A stretch of 64,000 nt of DNA from Lantana camara (Eukaryota; Streptophyta; Magnoliopsida; Lamiales; Verbenaceae): positions 26,220,001 to 26,284,000 of the forward strand of contig CM074864.1 of assembly GCA_037501455.1 (NCBI GenBank). Direction: 5' to 3'. The translations under genes were made by a program, and so were the position numbers. Positions 23,037 through 33,656 of this stretch are shown one piece after another; positions within the stretch are counted from its first letter, which is position 1; each line of letters begins with the position of its first letter. The notes under the pieces are model-generated. The model did not search any database, was not told the DNA's origin, and saw only the letters and a list, made by a program, of their open reading frames with translations.

Positions 23037-24278
23037 TCAAGGATAAGGTGGCGGGTAATGTGGGGGCTGGCTTGAGCTACTCGTTCCGGCACCTCCAAAT
23101 TGTTTGTCAAGGTATGCGTGGAGATTCTCGAACTGTCCATCAATGTGGAGCTGCAAGGCATCAAACCGGGAGTCCACATGCTCTACAAAACGATCCATCC
23201 GTGCATTCTGAGATGCCATATAATCCCGCATGTAAGCGGGGATCTCCTCATCGTTATCTTGGACCATTGGCATCGGTGCTCCTCGCCCGGCTTCCTCTCG
23301 ATCCGGTATCTGTGCAAGCCTCCTCTGCTGATCGAGGGTGAGGTCATCATACTTTGCCACACCCCACCTGTACATCCGCTCAAACCGGTTCCTTTCCCTC
23401 TCCGGATACCAGGGTAAAACCCTATCCTTCAAGCTCCCGGCAGGCCATCGGACGAATAGATCCATCTTGATGAACGTCTGCTCTTCAACATAGGGAAAGT
23501 TGGATAAAGGCTCCGTTTCCTCTACAAGCCACCCTACCTCCTTGGCTAGCTTCGTCAGATAGGCACCATGGCCTATAGTTCCCGACGCCCTGCCTGCCAC
23601 CTCTTTCAGCTTGTACATGAACTCGGTCGTGGCATCAAACTGCACCCCCTCCTTCATAAAATACATAATGGCCAACTCAAACCCGTTGATATTTCCATCG
23701 CTCTCATGCCCAGCACATATTCCCACAGCCAGGAATCTATGCACCAAGCGCCAAACTAAACTGTCAATCCAGGTGGCCTTAGTATTTCGTGGGTTGTAAG
23801 CGGGGGCACCTGCTTTTAGAGGGAATGATCGCCACACCGCCTCTCTATCCTCCGTAGACCAATTGGGCAACCCTGTCATCTCGCAACAAGGAAACCCTAA
23901 GGCGTCACGAATCTCGTCTGCATTTAATGATTCGGCTTCCTCCCCATCTAACGTGAAATTGAGCTTGGTGTTGACCTGGTCCCAAGTCATAGAGGTGAAG
24001 AATGCTGTTGTCAACTCCCAATATGTGTTAGCCAGAACCATCATAAATGTCTTCCACCCTATGTTGTTAAATAAAGCCTCGATCTCCTCCCAGACTCCTA
24101 ACCTCCGAAGTGTAGCGAGATGCGGGAACTTGGTGGGCATAATATTCCGCGTGGTATTCCTGTTATAAGGGTTCCCAAGCCCTTCCAAAGTCACATTCAC
24201 GGAATCCCGTGGTTGGCGGCCGGTTGGGCCGGATGATGAGGTGAGTTGCAGAGGGGCGGGTCTCTTGTTGAGTCCCAT
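23037..24278 (-). CDS. ATHILA ORF-1 family protein (env-position gene)
   Basis: About 413 residues from the ATG at 24276-24278. The open frame extends 12 codons further upstream, but the preceding minus-strand TGTGCAG looks like a splice acceptor, so I chose this ATG. The sequence fits the ATHILA ORF-1 family (MPTKFPHLATLRRLGVWEEIEALFN-type region, LGFPC, ESDGNINGFELAIMYFM). The C-terminal third is Arg/Glu-rich, with a heptad-like stretch (QNARMDRFVEHVDSRFDALQ and on) and a Pro/Tyr-rich end. The gene sits where retroviral env lies, but I see no convincing signal peptide or transmembrane anchor here, so an envelope function is not supported by this copy. The frame is intact, in contrast to gag-pol. 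Family function is unknown. Confidence 0.85.
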   Translation of the reverse strand: MGLNKRPAPLQLTSSSGPTGRQPRDSVNVTLEGLGNPYNRNTTRNIMPTKFPHLATLRRLGVWEEIEALFNNIGWKTFMMVLANTYWELTTAFFTSMTWDQVNTKLNFTLDGEEAESLNADEIRDALGFPCCEMTGLPNWSTEDREAVWRSFPLKAGAPAYNPRNTKATWIDSLVWRLVHRFLAVGICAGHESDGNINGFELAIMYFMKEGVQFDATTEFMYKLKEVAGRASGTIGHGAYLTKLAKEVGWLVEETEPLSNFPYVEEQTFIKMDLFVRWPAGSLKDRVLPWYPERERNRFERMYRWGVAKYDDLTLDQQRRLAQIPDREEAGRGAPMPMVQDNDEEIPAYMRDYMASQNARMDRFVEHVDSRFDALQLHIDGQFENLHAYLDKQFGGAGTSSSSQPPHYPPPYP

Positions 24279-25609
24279 ACTTCCTGCACAGAAATTTCCC
24301 CAAATCAACAACAAAAAGTAATATAATTTCAGAGGGGCATTTTATCGAACACCTTGTGAGCACAAGTAAAAAGTCTAGAATTCCATCAAATAAAACATAC
24401 CATTTCATCACCCAAAACCTAGACTCAGCCCTCTATATTACCAAACTCGTTGAACGATCATAGGGCCTCAATTTCTCCCACAAACATGTAAATAACAGCC
24501 CATAACAAACCTCCACAATTTGCACAATCCTAGACAATGTGTAAGAGCAAGGGCCAAATTTTCCACTCCATTTCGAACACCCAACTCTAGCATGCACAAA
24601 ACTCAACTAAGGGGCAAGAGTTCATAGAATTGATATCCAACATTCTTCAAAGGAAAATTAGGGTTCATAGTCTAAAAAGGCCAAAAATTTGCAAATTATG
24701 CCAATTCCTAATTCTAAACATGCCAAAACTTGAAATAGAATCAAGAATTTTAAAGAATATGCATCATAAGCATGGTTTATAGAATTAGGGTCTAACCCTT
24801 CTCAATTAATTCCATGAAAATTAAGCACCCAAGAGAAGAGAAGACTTACCCGATGAATATAGAATGCAAAGTGTAATGTGTGTGTTGTCTTGCCGGAATA
24901 TGACTGAAAATGGTGGTGGTGATGCTTGTGCCGTGAGTGAAAGGGGGAAGAAAAGGTGAGAGAAGAGAAGGGGGTTCTTATGTTTTAGAATACAAGACAA
25001 AGTGAGGAACCCCCGTTTTATTTCAAACCCGTGGACGTGACACGCCCGTGTCGATAAGTATACTATATGGATGACACGGGGGTGTCATCCTTTACCTGGT
25101 GAACTCTGTACTCTGACACGGGGGTGTCGATTTTTCTTAGGGAACTTGATACGCCCGTGTCTCCTCTTGGCTGGCAACACTGTACCTTCGCGGATTTCTC
25201 CTTGTGGAAGGCACGCCCGTGTCTCCCCCAAACTTAGGAATTTAGCACGACACTCCGCACAAAACGTTCCTTGGTGTTTGCATCCGCTAAATTCGTACCT
25301 ATTAGCTCAATTCTGCAAAGTAAGACCTTAGTACACCAAGTTAAGCACCATAACACTTCATTTTAAATAAAAACACACAATAATCATGCACCCATTCGAA
25401 AATAAAACCACAAAAGAACCTCATTATGATTACCATCCAAGACCTTCGTACTCCATCCAATCGATTCGAACCTATTTACCTGAAACACAAGACAGAAGAT
25501 ACCTATCAATCACAAACTTAACTAACTAACGAAAGGGGAGAGAAGAGAAGAAAAGGGAAAGAAGAATAGTTCTAAGTTATAGTCATTAGCTTGACTTCAT
25601 GACTCAGGT
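24279..25609 (-). other. Athila spacer between pol and ORF-1
   Basis: No gene. Bases 25035-25235 hold palindromes of the LTR type: GTGACACGCCCGTGTC near 25037, GGATGACACGGGGGTGTCATCC near 25071-25090 and two or three weaker ones. A CTCCCCCAAACTT copy follows at 25223-25235. The stretch probably holds the intron ahead of ORF-1 (inference). Confidence 0.65.
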
Positions 25610-28600
25610 CTAAGGTGCTGGAGCCGTTAACACGCACGAGGCGTGTTCGCCAATTCGATCTCCGGCAAGATATGGCTTGAGTCTTTGTCCATTCACCACA
25701 AAGGATGGTGAGCCTTCATTGCCTATCTCCACCACTCCATTCGCCAAAACTTTCACCACTCTGAACGGACCAGACCACCTTGACTTAAGTTTCCCGGGAA
25801 AGAGCTTCAATCTAGAATTGTACAACAACACCAATTGACCCTCGACAAACTCCTTAACCCGAATATGCTTATCATTCCACTTCTTCGTTCTCTCCTTATA
25901 AATCCGAGCATTTTCGTAAGCTTCTAACCTTAATTCCTCCAACTCTTGCAAGTCAAGTATCCTTTTCTCTCCGGCTCTCGTGAGATCAAAATTTATAGCC
26001 TTAGTGGCCCAGTACGACTTATACTCGATCTTGACTGGGAGGTGACATGCTTTACCATAAACCAACTGATACGGAGAAGTTCCTATAGGTGTCTTAAACG
26101 CGGTCCTGTAAGCCTATAACGCGTCATCCAACTTCGAGGACCAATCTTTCCTAGAGGGGCTCACTACCTTCTCCAAAATCCACTTTAACTCCCTATTCGT
26201 GACCTCAGCTTGCCCACTTGCTTGGGGATGATACACAGTAGTTACCCTATGCTGGACCCCGTATTTCTTCAACAAAGCTTCCAAGGGCTTGTTGCAAAAG
26301 TGTGTACCTCTATCACTGATTAATGCCCGTGGAACTCCGAACCTATTAAAAATGTTCTTTTGCAAGAACTTAATCACCACCTTCGAGTCATTGGTCGGAG
26401 TTGCCACGGCTTCGGCCCACTTGGATACATAGTCCACCGCCACCAAGATATATTGATTCCCATTTGACGGTGGGAAAGGTCCCATGAAGTCGATTCCCCA
26501 AACATCAAACAGTTCAACTTCCAAAATATACTTCATGGGCATCTCATCTCTTTTACTAATGTTCCCGGCTCTCTGACAAGCGTCACATTCCTTGGCAAAT
26601 CTGTAAGCATCCTTAAACAGCGTTGGCCACCAAAACCCTGACTGTAATACCTTAGCTGCTGTCTTTCGCCCACTTGAGTGTCCTCCATATAAGCTCGCAT
26701 GACATCTCTCAAGCACTTCATCAGCTTCAACCTCCGGAACACACCTCCGCACTAACCCATCCGAGCAGTGTTTATATACATATGGCTCTTCCCAATAATA
26801 ACGCTTCACTTCTGACAAGAACCTCTATTTCTGATGGAAATTCATGCCTGGTGGTAAAGCTTTGCAAACCATGTGATTCACGATATCTGCGTACCAAGGA
26901 ACTATCGCATCGGCTGCAAATAGCTCCTCGTCAGGGAAATTCTCAGTAATCTCCTCCTCATACTCATCCTCCTTTTCCCCAACTTCTAACCTTGACAAGT
27001 GATCTGCAACTAAGTTCTCCGTCCCCTTCTTGTCACGAATTTCAAGATCGAACTCCTGAAGCAATAGAATCCATCTAATCAAACGGGGCTTTGAATCCTT
27101 CTTCGAAAGGAGATACTTGATTGCTGCGTGGTCCGTGTAGACGATTGTCTTCGAACCTATCAAGTAAAACCGAAACTTGTCAAAAGCATGCACAATAGCT
27201 AATAATTCTTTCTCAATAGTAGCATAATTTAACTGTGCGTCATTTAAAGTTTTGCTAGAATATGCGATAACGTGTAAATGTTTCTCCCTTCGTTGGCCAA
27301 GAACAGCTCCAATGGCCAAATCGCTCGCATCGCACATTAGCTCAAACAGTATAGTCCAATCCGCTGCAACCATAATTGGTGCCGAGGTAAACTCCTTCTT
27401 CAACCTATCAAATGCAAGTAAACAATCATTATTAAACACGAATTCAGTATCTTTTTGTAGTAACTTGCATAAAGGTAAGGCAATTTTTGAAAAGTCCTTG
27501 ATAAACCGGCGATAGAAACCGGCATGACCAAGGAAACTTCTCACTCCCTTGATTTTAGTAGGTGGAGGCAGTTTTGCGATCACATCAATCTTGGCCCTAT
27601 CCACCTCAATGCCTTTCTCTGAAACTTTGTGACCCAACACTATCCCTTCTTTTACCATGAAGTGGCACTTCTCCCAATTTAGCACAAGGTTAGTTTCTTC
27701 ACATCGCTGCAAAACTTGAGCAAGATTATGCAAGCATGAATCGAAAGAAGAACCAAACACAGAAAAGTCATCCATAAAGATTTCCATTGTGCGTTCTATA
27801 AAGTCAGAGAAAATGGCCATCATGCCACGTTGAAAAGTAGTTGGGGTATTACACAAGCCAAAAGGCAAACGCCTATACGCAAATGTACCATAAGGGCAAG
27901 TAAACGTACATTTTTCCTGATCTTCTGGGGCTATAGCAATTTGGTTATACCCTGAATACCCATCCAGAAAGCAGTAATAAGAATGTCCGGCTAGCCTCTC
28001 TAACATCTGATCAATAAAGGGAAGTGGAAAGTGATCTTTACGAGTGGCATTGTTCAACTTCCTATAATCTATGCAAACTCTCCAACCCTTGACTGTCCTA
28101 GTTGGTATTAACTCATTCTTCTCATTTTTAATTACAGTCATCCCCCCTTTCTTGGGCACTACCTGCACAGGGCTAACCCACTTGCTATCCGAGATAGGGT
28201 AAATTATCCCGGCATCTAACAGTTTTAGTACCTTAGCCCTAACTACCTCCTTCATGTTTGGGTTCAATCTACGCTGATGTTCTACGGAGGGTTTATGGTT
28301 ATCTTCCATAAGAATCTTATGCATGCAAATAGATGGGCTAATCCCCTTGATGTCAGAAATAGTCCAACCTATCGCTCGTTTGTGTTCTCTCAAAACCCTC
28401 AACAAAGCATCATGATGTGAATCAGTTATATCAGAGGCAACTATAACAGGCAATGTTTCAGATTCACCCAAATAAGCATATCTCAAATGAGCGGGGAAGG
28501 GTTTCAGTTCTAACTTAGGAGCTTTCTCAACAGAAGGACGAAGAGTGGGCTTACCTGTACCCAACTCTTCATATACAAACCTCTTTCGGAATGGTACGTA

Positions 28601-29737
28601 TGGGGTGGCCTCGAGTGCCTTTGCGTAGGCGGCCAATTCTTCTAGTATGTCTTCCCCATCAATGTGGTCCGTGAGTCCTCTTAGACAGAGTTTGAGAGGG
28701 TCCTCGTTGCTTATGGACATCGGTGTCTGTGCTCTGATTTCCACCATGTTGCATTGTTCCTCGAGTACCGGTCCCTTCATTGCCTTGAACAGATTAAACT
28801 CCACCTGTTCGTCCCCCACACGAAGAGTTAGAATGCCGCTCTTCACATCAATCAAGGCTCCTGCTGTGGCTAGGAAAGGCCTTCGTAAGATGAGCGGCAT
28901 GTTTTGATCTTCCTCCATCTCCAACACTATGAAGTCTACCGGTAGGTAGAACTTCCCAACTCTGACCAAAACATTTTCTAGGATTCCCGTGGGGTACTTG
29001 ACTGATCGATCGGCTAGCTGCAGGGAAACGGTAGTTGGTTTCAATGAATTCAGTCCAAGTTTCCTGAAAACAGATAATGGCATTAGACTCACACTAGCAC
29101 TAAGATCACATAAAGCTTTATTAAAGGACAAATTGCCAATTGTGCAAGGAATTGAAAAACTCCCTGGATCCTTAAGCTTCGGAGGAAGCTTATGTTGTAG
29201 AATGGCGCTGCACTCCTCAGTAAGTGCTATCGTGGCATAGTCCTCCAATTTTCTCTTGTTGGAGAGGATTTCCTTCAAGAATTTGACGTATGTGGGCATC
29301 TGGGCTAGGGCCTCGGCAAAGGGGATGTTTATATGTAGTTCCTTGAAGATATTCAAGAACTTCTCGAATTGTTTCTCCAACCTTTGCTTTTGAAATCTTT
29401 GCGGGAAGGGAAGTGGTGGCACATACGGCTTGGGTGCCACTGGTGTCTTTGGCTTGGAAGGGAGCTCAGGCGTCTGTGCTTCCTTCTCCTCTTTCGCTGG
29501 CTCGACTACTTTCTTAGATTCCACCACGGCTTCCTTTTCTCTTCTCATTTCTGTCTCCACCGGCATTACAGGCCCCTTGTAAGTTGTGCCACTCCGTAGT
29601 GTAATGGCCTTGCAATGCTCTTTTGGATTCTCCTCAGGTTTGCTTGGAAACATGCCTTGGGCTCTAACATTTATCGTATTTGCAAGCTGGCCCACCTGTA
29701 CTTCCAAATTTTTGTTCTGAACTATCACCTGTTCTAC
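25610..29737 (-). pseudogene. Athila pol: protease, reverse transcriptase, RNase H, integrase
   Basis: Read right to left, in one frame throughout. Counting from 29728, the protease active-site region is at about residues 200-217 (CDLSASVSLMP; Asp 208, with Ser where Gly is usual). Reverse transcriptase follows with FLDG (Asp 589) and FMDD (651-654), then RNase H with CDAS (Asp 800), IEKELLA, YTDHAAI (Asp 866) and DHLSRL (Asp 909). A TAG at 26825-26827 interrupts the RNase H-integrase linker. Integrase then shows [14 protein letters not shown], and catalytic WGIDFMG, LISDRG and ASGQAEV. A second TAG at 26114-26116 replaces the Trp codon usual before AYRT. The frame ends TAPAP at 25610. Apart from the TAG codons I see no frame shift. 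It works on the gag-encoded particle RNA, and is presumed dead unless stops are read through. Confidence 0.93.
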
Positions 29738-31054
29738 CTAAGATTCGAGTTTCTGATACCTGTCATTCGAGACATTGATGAACTTCTCGAGGGCCACCTC
29801 CCACCCTGGTTTCTGTTCTTGCGGTGGTTGTGGAGGGGGTGCGAATCTCTGCTGATTTTGATGTGGTGGATGTGGTCCCTGTTGTCTCGGTTGGAAGTGT
29901 GGTCTCGGGTTTGGGTTTAGGTTTTGAACATTATGATTATTTGACCACGAGAAGTGCGGATAATTCTTCCAAGCTGGGTTGTAGGTGTTCGAGTATGGGT
30001 CATTTGCTGGCTTTTGATTTTGTACGTAATTCACTTGCTCCTGACCAACAACAACCTGTGCACCTGCATTGGTAGAAGGACAAACATCAAACGAATGGGG
30101 ACCACCACAAATTTCACATAATACCTGTAAGGCGTTTGACTGTGTCACTGTGTTTCGTGCTGTAGAAATTGCAAGCCGGTCTAGCTTCTGGTTCAGTGCT
30201 TCGAACTTGGCATTGAAAGCTGTCACAGTGTCAGTGGTGAGTATGCCTGCCTCAGGTTTCGGTGGAGGAGGATTGCTCCTCTCCTTTGTCCAACTGCTAT
30301 TTGCTGCCATCTTATTCAGAAGTTGCATTCCTACTTCTTCGGACAGTGCCATAAATGCTCCTCCCGCTGCTGCATCGACCATGATTTTCATGTTTTCAGT
30401 CATTCCGTTGTAGAAGATTTGTACCAGTTGCCATCCTGGACCACGGTGATGTGGGCATTTCCTTTGCAAATCCTTATATCTTTCCCATCCTTCGTACAAC
30501 GTTTCCCCATCATAGAGCCTGAAGCTCGTTATTTCGTCTCTATACCTCATGGTCTTGATAGGAGGGTAGAACTTGGCTAAAAAGGCCTTAGAGAGGTCTG
30601 CCCATGTCTGAAGTGTCTCATTTAACAAAGTCGAAATCCATGTCCGGGCCTTGTCCCTTAAGGAGAATGGGAAAAGCCTAACTCTGATCGCGTCATCTGA
30701 AGCATTATGGATCTTAAAAGTTGAGCACACGTCCAAAAAGTAGGACAAATGTGATGCGGGATCTTCATATGGTAAACCCCCAAACTGATTCTGTTGTAAG
30801 AGGTTGATGAACCCAGTTTTGATCTCAAAGTTGTTCGCCTCCACCGTGGGGGGAACCAAGTTGTTCTGGATTAGGCCAATGTTAGGAATGGCATAATCCT
30901 GAAGTGTGGTTGGTTGCTCGTTATTGGGTTGTACCATTGGAATCGGGTCTACTTCCTGCTTCTTTTTCTTTCTTCGCCTCGTTCGATTTGCCCGACAAGT
31001 CCTCTCAATTTCAGGATCGTAAAGCAAAGGTTCCAAGCCTTGCGATCGTAGCAT
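29738..31054 (-). CDS. Athila Gag
   Basis: 438 residues from the ATG at 31052-31054 to a TAG at 29738-29740. Gag forms the virus-like particle and binds the element RNA. The N-terminus has a basic run (RTRRRKKKK). The central capsid-like region carries the plant retrotransposon Gag signature (RVRLFPFSLRDKARTW, then FLAKFYPP, then LYEGWERYKDL). The zinc knuckle is CEICGGPHSFDVC, spacing CX2CX3HX4C (Cys 313, 316, His 320, Cys 325), one residue shorter than the classical CX2CX4HX4C. The Pro/Gln-rich C-terminus runs into the stop. Reading continues in the same frame into pol without a shift. In relatives gag and pol are usually one frame, so the TAG is either a nonsense mutation of a Gln codon or a read-through site. 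The former is more likely given two more TAGs downstream. Confidence 0.93.
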   Translation of the reverse strand: MLRSQGLEPLLYDPEIERTCRANRTRRRKKKKQEVDPIPMVQPNNEQPTTLQDYAIPNIGLIQNNLVPPTVEANNFEIKTGFINLLQQNQFGGLPYEDPASHLSYFLDVCSTFKIHNASDDAIRVRLFPFSLRDKARTWISTLLNETLQTWADLSKAFLAKFYPPIKTMRYRDEITSFRLYDGETLYEGWERYKDLQRKCPHHRGPGWQLVQIFYNGMTENMKIMVDAAAGGAFMALSEEVGMQLLNKMAANSSWTKERSNPPPPKPEAGILTTDTVTAFNAKFEALNQKLDRLAISTARNTVTQSNALQVLCEICGGPHSFDVCPSTNAGAQVVVGQEQVNYVQNQKPANDPYSNTYNPAWKNYPHFSWSNNHNVQNLNPNPRPHFQPRQQGPHPPHQNQQRFAPPPQPPQEQKPGWEVALEKFINVSNDRYQKLES

Positions 31055-31203
31055 GCACTAGGTACCTGCAATTGGGAAAACCCGTGGTCAAATTCGACGC
31101 ACTTCAAAAAGAAATCAAGTAGAAAGGGTGGTCTAAAGCACCAGAAAAAGTCAATAAAGTAATATTGAATTGAACGCCTTCCCCGGCAACGACGCCAAAA
31201 ACT
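31055..31203 (-). other. Athila leader and primer-binding site (Asp tRNA type)
   Basis: The minus strand of 31179-31197 reads TGGCGTCGTTGCCGGGGAA, matching the Asp-tRNA primer site used by Athila elements except for T in place of C at one position. It lies six bases from the 5' LTR. The leader to the gag ATG is short. Confidence 0.9.
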
Positions 31204-32734
31204 TGATAGACAAATCTTGAACCCAAGTGTCAGTTCTAAATTCGATTGCAACACTTAAGGTATCGTATCCACAGGGAAGGGAACTCAACAACCACTTCTA
31301 TGACTATTTCTAATCTAGAGACCGAACAAGATTGACAATGTTGTACTATACTACTATGACGAAATTAAACTTAAGCAATAAGTAATCAATCATACGAGCT
31401 AACAAATAAAAATCAAGATTAAACCACTTAATTAAAACAGGTCGGGGAGTAAATCATATGCCCTTCAGTGATCAAATCAATACTCAAGTACGAATGTATG
31501 ATTCTTCAACCTAATCACAATTTTATACCTAGCTTCTCTCAAAGACTAGATGTCTAATTAATTAAGCCAAGTGTTGTTCTCACAATCACTTAGTAACCAA
31601 ATTAATCGAATAAAGCAAGATTAGTGTTTTTAAAACCTAGCGGCTTGGCATAGAATTCTAATTACGTGTTGTAGAAATTAGGGTTAAATTTCTTTAAGCC
31701 CAAAAGTCTAAGTTTTGGAAAACAATCTCAATTATCCTCAATCTCTCGATTATCGGATAATTTACACTATGTTCATGGATGGCCAATCCATTCCGAATCT
31801 ACTCAATCCCGTTTTCCTAACAAAGAATCACACAAATTAACTCAAGCATTAACTCAAACACCTTAGATGCATAATCCTTACCCCCTAACCCTAGGAGATT
31901 AGTTCCTCATAATAGACTCAAAATTCATTAAAATCAAAGGAGTTGCATTCAAAACAATCATGTCTAACATAAACATCAAATCGGAATTAGTACTTTTGAA
32001 ATTCTAACCTAATTATCAAAACGAAACTAAAGCAATAAAACTAACTATACTAGAATTTGAAAACCAAAGCTTGAGGAATTAGTTTGATCGAAAACCAGTA
32101 AATAAAACCAAATTGATAAAGTCGTGTGATTGGAATGAATCTTCAACTCTATGTCTTCGTGTTTCTTTCTTCTCCGATTATTCTTGAACTTCTGGGAAGC
32201 TATCCATCCAAAAGCTCCCAAATTCCGCCTCAAAACCGTGTTTAAATAGAAGTTCTTAACCCAGTACCGCCCCGTGACACGGGCGTGCAGAGCTCATGCA
32301 CAAAAGTGTGACACGCCCGTGTCACATATAAAAAACGTACTCGCGCTTTTCTTCTTGACACGGGGGGTGTCAAGAGTTGTTCTTCTGAATGACACGGGGG
32401 TGTGAAAGCTTCCAGGCCTCTCTGTACCGAGACACGGGGGTGTCAAGAGTTGCTCTATGTTGGTGACACGGGCGTGTCACCATCTGGAATCCGAGGGTCA
32501 CTTCTGTACTGAGACACGGGGGTGTCTCAGTTTACTCTTCCACGGGGACATGGGCGTGTCCCCTAGAATTTCTCGTTTTTCGCCCTTTATTGCATGGTTT
32601 TGCTTTTACTTCGTCTCTTCAACTCCAAGGTGAAAGGTACCTAAAAGGGAGCATAAATCGCATTATAAGTTCTTAAAACTACTTGAATTTAACTCAAATT
32701 GCCCTACAAATCCATGCAATAAACCGATACATCA
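31204..32734 (-). repeat. Athila 5' LTR
   Basis: 1,531 bp, near-identical to the 3' copy, with the TATA-like TATTTAAA at 32241-32248 and the same palindrome cluster at 32272-32562. In this copy one unit has an extra G (GGGGGG near 32361) and another has ACATGG for ACACGG near 32548. This shows single-sided decay since insertion. Confidence 0.95.
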
Positions 32735-33336
32735 GGGACCACTTCGTCGTAGAGAAGACCCGTCATTGGGAGACCCGCCAAAGAGTATAAATCCCAGAGC
32801 GATATGGACAGTTCGCCGTTCGACGTCAGAAGAATGTTGGTTGTCGGACACCATCCTTCGCAGAACGCTTTCATGATCTCCAAGTTGCTGTTGTAGATGA
32901 ACAAGGAAGCGCGCACCAAGCTGTATATTTGGGCTGACTACAGTTTGTCTTTGCATCGGCTGAGTATGTCCTCGGTCCATTTCCAATATCCGGCAACATA
33001 GTGGAACTCGCCATGAAATCGAAGGTCGTCTCTCCAATTTACATTGCCTTCGATGATGCTTTGCCCTAGCGTCGGTAGATGAGCCGGTTCATTTGAGTGT
33101 TGATGATGACCCGCTTCCAAAACCCACACGTGCGACGCTTTGCTCAACTTGATTCGGTATGACCACTCCTTGACGCGAAAGGGCACCGTTACCTTTCCCC
33201 GATCACCCGCATACGGTCCGGTGAGACAAGGATGAACCGCCAACTTCGTACCCGTCTCAAGCCCTTGCTTCTTGTCGTCAAGAATTACCAATTGTTTAAC
33301 TCCGGAGGCGAGAGTGATATCTCTAAAGTACACCAT
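32735..33336 (-). pseudogene. Antisense plant-mobile-domain gene, N-terminal part
   Basis: Starts with the ATG at 33334-33336 and encodes VYFRDITLASGVKQLVILDD near the N-terminus. It continues into FHGEFHYVAGYWKWTEDILS and, past a TAG at 32938-32940, into FCEGWCPTTNILLTSNGELS, LWDLYSLAGLP and YDEVVPD, all typical of the PMD found in Tat-group elements and in MAIN/MAIL1-type host proteins. Athila interrupts it after VVPD at the GGGAC duplication, and the frame continues at 19913. The gene runs opposite to the pol of its host element and has its own apparent promoter and leader intron. It is broken by a stop and by the insertion. Function in the element is unknown. Confidence 0.82.
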
Positions 33337-33342
33337 TGTGAT

Positions 33343-33431
33343 CTAAAAAAAAAAAAAAGAGAAGAAGAGAGTGATTAAGCAAAATATGTTTTCATGGAGA
33401 AAAAGAAAAAAAAAAATTTTAAACGTGGTAC
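33343..33431 (-). other. Probable 5'-UTR intron of the antisense gene
   Basis: On the minus strand, CCAAG|GTACCACG at 33431 and a long T tract ending TTTTAG at 33343 frame an 89-base intron. It lies seven bases upstream of the ATG triplet. Donor, pyrimidine tract and acceptor are all good by eye. Confidence 0.55.
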
Positions 33432-33647
33432 CTTGGAGCTAATGCTCGAATCACTGCCAAGATTAAAGTAAACGAAGTAGAAAGGCTGGAGGATCAACGC
33501 AATTCGCTGGAGTTGTCGAAACTGTTGCCGCAAAGGTGAAATTGTTGCCTGCTTCGCCTCGGAGATTAATGCCGCAAAGTCCTCAAATCTTGGCTTCCTC
33601 TAAGTGCTGCTTTGAAGTTGATGGTGAAATTATGGGGTGGAGGCCTG

Positions 33648-33656
33648 TTATTTATA
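33648..33656 (-). promoter_or_regulatory. Minus-strand TATA box for the antisense gene
   Basis: The minus strand reads CCTATAAATAACAGG, a strong plant TATA context about 310 bases upstream of the ATG. Transcription would be expected to start near 33620 and run through the leader intron. Confidence 0.55.

Larger units (their letters stand above)
19914..32734 (-). mobile_element. Complete Athila (Ty3/gypsy) retrotransposon
   Basis: A 12.8-kb element with two 1,531-bp LTRs (TGATAGACAAATC..CGATACATCA as read on +), flanked by a perfect 5-bp duplication GGGAC (19909-19913 and 32735-32739). On the minus strand the order is LTR, Asp-tRNA-type primer-binding site, gag, protease, reverse transcriptase, RNase H, integrase, spacer, ATHILA ORF-1 (env-position gene), polypurine tract, LTR. 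The LTRs differ by only a handful of bases by eye, so insertion is recent. It disrupts the PMD antisense gene. Three in-frame TAG codons in gag-pol leave it unlikely to move on its own. Confidence 0.97.

Noticed and set aside
23037..24278. Calling the Athila ORF-1 protein a viral envelope
   Set aside because: It has the env position, but no signal peptide, membrane anchor or cleavage site could be recognised; left as ATHILA ORF-1 family.
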